Shown: piece after piece, positions 55,376-64,000 of the stretch
Layout of the letters: the number at the start of each line of letters is the position of its first letter
Position numbering within the stretch: position 1 is the stretch's first letter
NCBI RefSeq assembly: GCF_964275005.1
Contig: NC_092702.1
Location: forward strand, 9,719,330 to 9,783,329
DNA from: Diadema setosum
Taxonomy: Eukaryota; Echinodermata; Echinoidea; Diadematoida; Diadematidae
Reading direction: 5' to 3'
Length of the DNA: 64,000 nt
Notes under the pieces: model-generated
Told to the model about the DNA's origin: nothing
The model's database searches: none
What the model saw: the letters and a program-made list of their open reading frames with translations, nothing else
Position numbers and translations under genes: made by a program

Positions 55376-55872
55376 TCATGTGGAGAGTAGCTCACCAGTT
55401 GTCAACCTTTCCACTGTTGAAACTGAATTGTTTATGTAATGGTATAAATTTGATGAAATTTGTAATCAAATTTCATGTCTTAAATTTTGTGTTAAATTGA
55501 TACTTATTTCACTGCATTGTATTAATATACAAAAATTATTTCAGAAGGAATGAGGCAATGATTGAACAATGTGTAATTCTCTGATCATAGCCAGGTATAG
55601 AAAACTTTGAATGAAATTTGACAATCTGCTTATAGAATTTTCAAGTATGATTTGCTAATAAGATTATTCCTCAAACGTATTGTATTCCAGCTACGGAACA
55701 TGAAGGAATATGTTGTTATATTACAGTGTTTGTAAAAGGACCAACATGTATTTGTTTTTGTGTTTGTTGTTTTAATCAAGAACTTGTGAATGTGCTGTTG
55801 ACTTTACCTACTGCCATGGATTCTATTTGGTCATGTGTCTGATAATGATTGTATTGATACTTTGTTATGTAG

Positions 55873-55964
55873 CGCAAGATGATACACACGAGCACGAACC
55901 ATGTGACTGGCAAGGCGAAAAGGAAAACTGTGCAATGTGCAAAGCCAGGCAAGAAATAGTGCAA
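55873..55964 (+). CDS. LCOR: LCOR/LCORL-like, coding exon 3
   Basis: 92 nt between the acceptor TTGTTATGTAG and the donor CAA|GTAAGT; phase 1 in, phase 0 out. It encodes AQDDTHEHEPCDWQGEKENC AMCKARQEIVQ (31 codons). The short acidic run, then 'DW....E.C..C...(R/Q)E', matches the cysteine motif that ends the conserved N-terminal block of LCOR/LCORL. The remaining exons, including the Psq/HTH DNA-binding domain, are not seen up to 59 kb and would lie beyond the right edge. Confidence 0.75.
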
Positions 55965-57738
55965 GTAAGTGGGATGTCATTTTCACTGTCTGGTAACCAG
56001 CATTTGTCAACAAAAATCATGATTCTTTGAAACTCTCACAGTAATGATTTAGGTACCTTTTTATGCCCGTTTACAATTGTCACATTCATCCCAGGCCTCA
56101 TATTACAAAGACACATACTGTAGATATGTACATGAACCTCTCAGGTGTGAGCAGTTGGCTTCTGGAACTCATGTTGTAGTGTTATATATTCCCCCCTCCC
56201 CCCACAGGTTTAAGAGTTGGGTAAGAGAAACTAGCTGTCTTCATATTCAGTGTACTTATACAGCCTTTCAAAATTGTATCACCATGGAAATGTGGGAGGT
56301 TTTGAAAGCAGCAAGGTTCTTTGTTGTTGATGAAAGAGAGTAATGTCTTCAACACTCAGTCCTGTAGGTTGATTCAATCAATATGATGCAGTAATAAAGC
56401 AGCCATCTGCGTTCCTGGTTGAGCCTACTGTGTGAAAATTTTGACATTAAAAAAAAAAAAATGTTTTGCCAAGAAGTAGACGGGTGATGCAACTGCCTGC
56501 ATATCTCTGTATATTTTCTTTTTTCTTTTTTAATCTGTGGTTGCACAATTTGTCAAGCAGTGAAAGGAATAGTATTTGAATTGGCATGTGAAAGGGGAAT
56601 ATTAGAAAGCTGTACCTAGAATTATGCAGCAGAGAGGAGGTCAGGAAAGATTCTGCTCTTGCTACTTTCCTGCCTGATTGCTTAATTTGTGTACTCTTCG
56701 AGTCAGCAGCACATACAAACAGAGAGTATGTGACCACAGTATTATGAAATTTGTTCAGTTGATCTCTGTCAGACTGAACGCTAAATGTCAGGCTGAACAC
56801 TAAACTGTCGTTATCAGAATCGCCTGTATCCCGCAGATTCTAACCTTGGTTATTTTGACTCTGTGAGCTAAAAGCACTTCTTTGTTGTGCATGAATGCCT
56901 AGTCTTTGCTGTGGAGTAAGACCTTTTTTTATTTGTAATCAACTGACTGGTATGCCAGTTAATCCTGGTTGCAGTAAACCTATGTACAAACATGATATTA
57001 AAGCAGAAATTTATAGAGAATCTAGAAATATGACAAGTTTGATATCTACGGAAAGCTAAGAAGCTAGTTAACAAAACTGGATATCTTTTAGAAGATGTAA
57101 CTTTACCCCCAAACTGTTTTTGAGATTGAAAAAACACCCAATTTCCATGACCACGTAGCTCCGTTCGCTACAAGAAACATTGGATTCGAGCAACGTCACC
57201 TAATGTGTATGAGCTGATTTGCCGTACGGCTATATGAGACCTGCTCTGGCAAAACCCGAAACTTCTCAGCAAATGTGATTTCGCACACAGCCCGAAAAAG
57301 GGTCAAAAAATGACCTACCTCAGGGACCAAATTGACATTTTGGTATCATGTTGTAGGGGAAATTTTCTAGTTTCTGATTGATATCAACAACATTTCGAAA
57401 TACAACTTACTAAATGTGGAATTTTGAAGAGAAAAGTGGGATGTCAATCTCAAATGTTAGCCAAAATCTTACGTCTAAAGACCAAATCGCCTTCGTTTAC
57501 GGCGAAAATGACTGTTCTTTTGGCGATCGTGTCTTAGATATTCTGCGTTGAACCCTGACACATTTGGTACCTACAGAAAGCTCTACGTAAATGAGAAGCA
57601 GACACAAATCGAGTTTCCGAGTAAACAGTCACCTTGAAGGCATTTAATGGAACCCAGCTTCAGACCAGATACCCAGCAGTGTGTAGCAGACAGTAACGCT
57701 ACAGTCACCGAGAGGTGGCGCTATATAACAAGCTTGAC
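55965..57738. other. LCOR intron, no exon recognised
   Basis: Mostly AT-rich. 57160-57720 has higher CpG and a repeat-like texture but no identifiable ends. Frames at 56077-56343 and 56447-56800 have no family character. Confidence 0.35.
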
Positions 57739-59058
57739 TTGTAACATTGATAATCATTAACAACACTGGCGTGATTGCCTTTCTTTTTTACTCTTTCATT
57801 TTTCACCTGAATGATAAAGAAAATATAAAAGCTCTACTTGAGCTTAACAAACCATTACCTTTAAAATGAATAAAGGTGTAAACTATTATAACATACAAGT
57901 AGTTGCACTGTTCATAACCTATGATACTTTCAAGAGTAAACTGCCATGAACTATAATAGGCTAGCTGGCTTATAAAAACACTAAGCTAACACCTGAAAAT
58001 AACAATTACACTAACACCTGACTTAGACACCAAGAGTGTAATCAGAAAAACTTATTGGGTACCGTACGTTTAACAATAACACCAGATACGCATTCTACCA
58101 TCAATTCTTCTCGTCAACGTTAAAGAAAACAAAAACAATCATGAATTGTTACAAGTATATAACCATCACATCATACCAATACCTCTCTCAGACGTGCTGA
58201 CACTGAGTTATACAGTCCTGATTGACATGAAACATACCGTTCAGCAAAAACAACAAATTTGACAATCATGTACGACCTGATGGGGCAAGCTAGGATGGCA
58301 TGAAATAAGTAGCTCCTATAAAGGCATAGACTTACACAGTATAAACAAAAATATGAAATGATGTACAAAATGTTCATGAGGGGACACAGGAAATACACAT
58401 ATCTATATGAAAATAGAATTACATATGCACGTAGCAGAAAACATTGATATGTACGAGTAAAGGTGCAATTAGGGACAGGCACCAAACAGACACCAGAGAA
58501 GTAAATATATAAAGGTAACTGGGAAATATTAAGAAGATAAGGGTATGTGATAATAAACCTGGTATTACATACACTCAGAAACAAGAAGGCGTATGCACCC
58601 ACTAAGGATATAAGCATCATATGTTATACACAGCACAAAGGGGCAAATCACTGAGACATAAGCGGGGTGACTGAAAAAAAATACACCTATAGAACATATC
58701 CACAACTAAATTATACGCAGAACATACCAAGACAGCTAGGTGAGAGACAATAAAGATAAACAAGGATGTCATACAAAGACGGTTTGGTAGAAATGAAGAA
58801 TAAACATAATACAAGTACAGCTTAAAAGAAAAACAAAAAACGCCCATGTGGGGCACCTCAGAAAAAAGGTTATGTTAAGGGACATAATGTAATAAACCAG
58901 ATGGGGGAAATGAAATAACATATGTGGCACCAGGATAACATGGCTATAAGAGAGGTACATTGTAAGGATACACAGTGAGTGAGGGGGGGGGGGCATTAAT
59001 CTGAGGTAGCCAACAGTTCGCACAGAAAACAAAATACATGTACATTGTATATCATTGA
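57739..59058 (-). mobile_element. 3' non-coding flank of the LTR retroelement (limits uncertain)
   Basis: Sequence downstream of the gag-pol stop on the minus strand. It should contain the 3' untranslated part and 3' LTR of the Gypsy-like element. The matching 5' LTR lies beyond the window, so the LTR cannot be delimited; 57739 is only a possible outer end (TGTAACATTG). Confidence 0.3.
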
Positions 59059-62000
59059 TTAATACATCAAATAATCATCAAACCTAGGTGGGAGGCGTCG
59101 GGAGCGCTGAGGGCGCCCAGTGGGGGTCACATGGGTGGGGGGACAACCTGGACCGTTAATAGTCGGAACAGTGGGGGCAGGTTCCTGGGGCAGAGGGGGA
59201 AGGGGGGCTTCAGGAGGGGGCTCCTGCAGGGGGACACACGGGACATCTGGCCCAGGAGGCAATGAGAGTTCCTGTGGAATGTCTCTGCAGGTGTCCGGGG
59301 GGAGCAAATCTCGCTCGTCATCTGGGGAAAGCAAGTCTGTCTCATCTTCGTCGGACATCTGGTGCTGGGGAGGAGCCACAAGGGGAACAGGGACCCTCAT
59401 GCATTGCGATGTCTTTACACGATATGACGATTTTCTGAGCTGAGAGCCAATGAATTTGCGAATGTTACACCACTTGCCATCTATTGATGTTACAAGGTAT
59501 CGAGGGCGTGCGGAGGACTTGCTGCGATCTGACCGGAGATAAGCAAGGTCCCCAACTGCGAGAGGGTCATCATTGGGGAGGATGCGGGAGGGAGCCTTGG
59601 AACGCTCGCTGTGGGGATGGTTCGAAAGGCGCTGTTCATGTTGTGAAGAGATGAGGTCTGCATCCGACAGTGGAATTTGGCTGTGCGTGAATTGGTCGCG
59701 CTGAGTCCACATTTCACGTGCAGAAAGGCCACGCGAGCGAAGACGGCTATTGAGTCGGGCAGTGGCGAGGGACAGGGACAAGGATGTCAGTGGTCCTCCG
59801 GAGGGCTCATGCCGCAGGATTTCATCTTCGAGTTCACGAATGGCCTTCTCAGCAACCGGGTTCTTATTGGGATTTTTGGCATGACCTACTTCAATGGAAA
59901 GGTGAAACTGGGCGAGCAGGGCATCATCTTGTAAGGAGGCGAAACCAGGGGCGGGGTCGGTGCGGATGACAGCAGGGGGCCCATAGAGCGGGCGAAGTTC
60001 CACACAGAGACGGATCAAGGTATCGCGAAGAGTATCTCTGCGCTCATCTGGAAGGAAACAAGTGGCGGTGTAGGAAGTGACACATTCGCGGAGAAGTAAA
60101 ATCAGTTGTTTCGAGCGCTTGATGACATCAGCGGCGAACGATGTACCCACGGCTGCGGGGGGATCGCCAGTGGTCTGAGGGACAACCGTGTGTGGAGCAT
60201 TCCGCAGGGATGCACACTGATGGCAAGTGTCGGTGACACGTGTGATGGCAGAGTCCATGTCCAAGGCAAAAAAATGCCGGTTGACAACGGTCTTGAGTTG
60301 GTGGTGGGTGGGATGATCAAGTTGGAGATGGAGTGAAGTAAGCAGGCCATCAAGAACGCTACGGGGGATGATGATGCACTCGCGAGGTGACAGGAGAGCC
60401 TGTTCACGGCGGACAACCAACAGCCCATCTCTAGCTATGGTAGCAACACGGAGATAGCGTTTGACGTCTTTGATATTGGTCAGTTTCTTAGAAGGTCGGG
60501 TGCCCTGGAGAAGGTGAGCATGAGTGCGTCGCAAGTCTGGGCACTCAGATTGTATGCTGACCCACGCTGGACGGGAAGTGAAGGGTAACTTCTGCTTCCC
60601 TGTGAGCACGTCTGTAGGGGACACTCTGTGAACAACAGAATCCTCTGTCTGACGAATGAAGAGGCATACCTGACAAGAGGAATCAGTGCACTCTGGGGCA
60701 TTCCTGCTAGCAAAATCTGACGGAACATTGGCGGATCCAGCCAGATGGAGCACGGCACATTGGAACCGGCTAACTGTGGACAGGAAGGTTGACACACGTG
60801 GGCTGGCAGAGAACTCACCACGACAGAGTTTTTCAAAAGCCTGTACACAGGGCTTGCTATCTGTGAGAATGCATGGCCGGTGCTTGGACTGCACAATGTA
60901 CGGGCTGAAATACTTGCAGGATGCTGCAATAGAAAGGGCCTCTATCTCACATGGGAGCCAAGTAACCTGCCGATCACGAAGTTTGGAGCTAAAGAAACCA
61001 GCTACCTGTGGCTTTCCTTGTCGTGTTATGTACAATGTGGCACCAATACCATGATCTTTGACAGCACCATCAGTAACAATCCAAAGCTGGTCGGATGGTC
61101 GGGGAAGGGTAATGGCACGGGGGGAGGCTAAGGCTTCCTGAGCGGTCTTGAAAAATGAACGCAGGTCATCGGACCAATCAATGCGATCACTCGACTGACC
61201 ACCAGCAATTGCGGCGTCCAGTGGTGTGAGGAAGATAGCGCAATGTGGGAGAACACGGGCGAGCATCTTATATGCCCCAATGAAGGAACGCATTCCTTTC
61301 ACAGTAGTAGGAGGGGGGCATGAGGCAAGCGCCGCAATGCGATGAGGGCTCGCTTGTAGGGTCCCTTGGGACCAGATCCAGCCCAGGACCGTGGTAGACT
61401 TTGGGCAAATCACAGTCTTACGGGCTGAAAGATGAAGGCCTGACTTTCGGAGGGCATGCAGGACACGTGACCAATTCTGGAGAAGCTCCTCGGGGGTATC
61501 ACCACCAATGAACAAGTCGTCTGCAAGTTTCACAACAATACCTTCCACAAGTAGATCCCCAAGCACGCGACACATCAGCTCTTCAAGAGCAGTTTCTGAG
61601 CCTGGCATGCCCATGGCACAGCGTGTATACACACGGACTCCACGATAGGGGGTTGCAACACCACAATACTTCATCGAGGCCTTGGACAGGGGAATTTGAT
61701 AAAAAGCATTGGTGAGATCTGTGGCAATGAGATGTTTCCATTGACCAATTTTTCTGAGGGTGGAATCCACATCAGGCATAAGGGAGGGCTGAGGCTTGGC
61801 ATAACGGCCTACATCGGCAAAAGCTGTAACAAGGCGGAAGCCGCCGTTGGCCTTCTTCACAAGGAAGGATGGATTCAGGTACTCAACAGAGATGCCCACA
61901 TCTTCTGGGCGAGCAAAGACACCCTGTTGTTCTAGTTCATCGAATTTCTCTTGGAGATCAACCAAAGAGTTACGGGAGTAAAGTGGCAAGCGACCCTTGC

Positions 62001-64000
62001 GTTGGGGAGGCTGAACCGGGCCCATGTTGACAACGGCCTCAAACGGGCCAACAGCACCATTATACCCAGTGAAGGCAGGGTCAAAAACATCATCGAACTC
62101 CGCATGGAGAGACTGAAAGTCATGTTTCGTACCAATGGGGATAATGCAATCAGGATCGAGCAATATTGGGTCAGAAAAACGATGCTCAGTATCACGTGAG
62201 ACACCACTGGGCACGGGCCTATCGGGTACACGGGGGAGGTCATCAGACTGAGGCTCTGAAGGAACGTAGACCGGACGGACCTGGCAGAAATGTTCATGTT
62301 TACGGATCAGGCGGGGTTGAGGCGTAAGATTAGGGATACGCACTTTGCCTGCTACACTGGAGACCATGCACGGTTCAGGCCAAGATGGATCAGTTGGGGG
62401 AACACCTTTCTGAGGGACAATCCTGGGCTCAAGGGCAAGTGTGTCATGAGACAGTAGCTCATCAGGAACTGACAGCTCGACGAATTCACCAGGCAAAAGC
62501 ACAGTAGACTGAGATGGGGCACGAAGGACATGAGCACGGCGAACTGCATGTGTCGCATTGTCCGAAGGCCTGCGAGAACCATATGAAATGATCATGTCAT
62601 CACCCACACACACCTGGCGTTTAGCAGGACGAACCGACACATCATTGTGCTCCATGAATGGGGTACCTGCGAGTACTTCTACATCAAGATTATCAATGAC
62701 CAAACCCTCAAACACGAATGACTTGCCGTCACGAGTGAAGGACAGAGTGGTCTCCCCAACAACATCAAGGGGGGAAGACCCATCGGCTTGATGAGCAGAC
62801 TGCGAGCTGGGTTTTATGACACCCTGGAGGGACTGGACAGTAGAAGCTCTGATCATGTTACCAGTAGCACCACTGTCGACAGTGATGCGAACGACCTGGT
62901 GCCCGCAAAACGCATCAAAATATGGAGACTGACGGACCTGGACTCTGAGGGCCGATGAAGAGTCGCTGGTAGCCGTATCATCCTTCAGAGGGACAGGCTC
63001 AGACAGGTGGACCTGTTCAACTTGGCACAAATCATCAATCTCATCATCAGACTCTAAAATATGTGCAACCTGGCGGGCCTTAGCAATGAATCGCCTGTCT
63101 GCTTCGGGTAAGTACGTACACTCACTTAAATAATGAGTGTCTGGCCGGCGCGCTTCACGACAGAGAGGACAGTATTTACTGTTGCGCTGGGGGGTGCGAG
63201 TCTGCAGATTGCGGCGACTGCGGGGCATTGGAGCACGCTGGGGGCGTAGGCCTACAGGGCGCGGGGAAGGGGAGGTCAGGGTGCGCATAGCACGAGAACT
63301 CTCTGTGGTGTGGATTTCATCCAAAAGACTATCTAATGCCTGAGAGATTTCGGGTTTCAGTGAAGCTAGGGTACGAGAGCGCAATTCTGTCCCGTAGCGC
63401 TGCTTGACCAGGCGAGGAAGATCTGAATGAATGAGTTGGAGCCAAGTGAGGACGATAAGGTTTTCCAACGTGGGAGTAAGCTCCTCATCTTCGCTAACAC
63501 GCTTACCATGGTGAGTTATGCCACCTGCGGATGTGAGCAGGTTGTCTTCGATAAAGGCCACCACCCTTTGGTAGAGGTCCTCAGGACGCTCATCCGGCTC
63601 TAGTTTGATGTCACTGAAATCAAGAAAGTGAGCGCCGGTACTTTGAAACCCATAATGAAGCCTGATCTTCCCCCAAATATCGTTGAGGGAGGTGGAAGTC
63701 TTGACTATGGAATTGCGTGAGATAATGGGACAATAATTAGCAATCTGTCCGAGCATAAGCTCAAGCATACTGGCTTTCTGGTGTGCTGATTTTCGAGACC
63801 CAGTCGGGACGCTTTCTGGGTCATCAACAAAGCCACGGAGTGGGCAAGATTTAGATTTTTGAGCCCATGAGCAATCATCATCTAGGAACGGCGCAAAATT
63901 TGAGTCTAGGGTGAGAGTGTACACTAAGTTTTGTCGCCAATTTTCGAATGAATTGACTGTTTCACGTTTGGTGAGACACCATTGCTTGGGTGCTCTTGGA
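59059..64000 (-). mobile_element. Ty3/Gypsy-like LTR retroelement, gag-pol, cut by window edge
   Basis: A fossil or recent copy of an LTR retrotransposon on the minus strand. One continuous gag-pol frame runs from the right edge to a stop at 59059 (over 1,640 codons visible); the true start is outside. Parts in order: gag-like domain with a CPLC..H....C zinc-finger-like motif, aspartic protease (VDSGATGNM), reverse transcriptase ([17 protein letters not shown], an ADD motif), RNase H, and integrase with an H-H-C-C domain (CHQCASL), then a proline-rich tail. No envelope was seen. The visible part looks whole, with no obvious breaks, so the insertion is probably young. LTRs could not be compared. 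Confidence 0.85.

Noticed and set aside
56077-56343. Next LCOR exon
   Set aside because: The frame has no similarity to the LCOR continuation and its boundaries do not fit the phase-0 donor at 55964.
58171-59032. Series of hydrophobic minus-strand frames (149, 79 and 87 codons) downstream of the LTR element's gag-pol
   Set aside because: They result from a purine-rich plus strand read as T-rich codons, overlap each other, and lie in the element's non-coding flank; no family character.

Overview
The window looks like nuclear DNA from a marine deuterostome invertebrate, most likely an echinoderm. That is inferred from AT-rich introns, four split host genes with animal orthologues, and a very dense, varied load of short non-autonomous transposons plus one intact LINE and one LTR retroelement. 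The exact species cannot be read from the sequence. There are no bacterial-style operons. A 100-N run at 30099-30198 marks an assembly gap.

Host genes, left to right. (1) The 5' end of PDCD11/RRP5 (ribosome biogenesis) on the minus strand, coding exons 3-2-1 at 1769-3196, running off the left edge. (2) A DAPIT/ATP5MK (USMG5)-like small ATP-synthase subunit on the plus strand, coding exons at 25807-25899 and 26664-26767, with an apparent one-base frame problem. (3) SFR1/MEI5 (homologous-recombination accessory factor) on the minus strand, exons at 39603-39794 and 38783-38962. (4) The N-terminal exons of an LCOR/LCORL-type corepressor on the plus strand, at 42015-42123, 53662-53727 and 55873-55964, probably continuing beyond the window. 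PDCD11 and ATP5MK are neighbours in head-to-head orientation in human too, and all four orthologues lie on human 10q, so the layout looks like old linkage stretched by transposons.

Mobile DNA fills most of the rest: a two-ORF Jockey-superfamily (CR1/L2/Crack-like) LINE at about 6970-11843; a Ty3/Gypsy-like LTR element on the minus strand from 59059 to the right edge, with one long gag-pol frame; two 5'-truncated LINE tails (about 52560-53145 and 55107-55375); a hairpin-ended, MULE-like family in six copies or remnants; a 2.06-kb element with perfect 55-bp inverted ends (16604-18665); TTAA-flanked palindromic MITEs; TTTCGCG-rich MITEs; and two satellite-like elements that carry arrays of perfect animal transcription-factor sites (six DR1 nuclear-receptor sites at 684-1473; five RFX X-boxes at 35358-35944).

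The most interesting signals are the conserved divergent gene pair, the two transposon families that carry regulatory-site arrays, the ATP5MK frame problem, decayed tandem copies of the SFR1 last exon, the interleaved A-B-A'-B' inverted repeats inside the 2-kb element, and a nested TA-flanked element that is almost entirely one 122-codon open frame.
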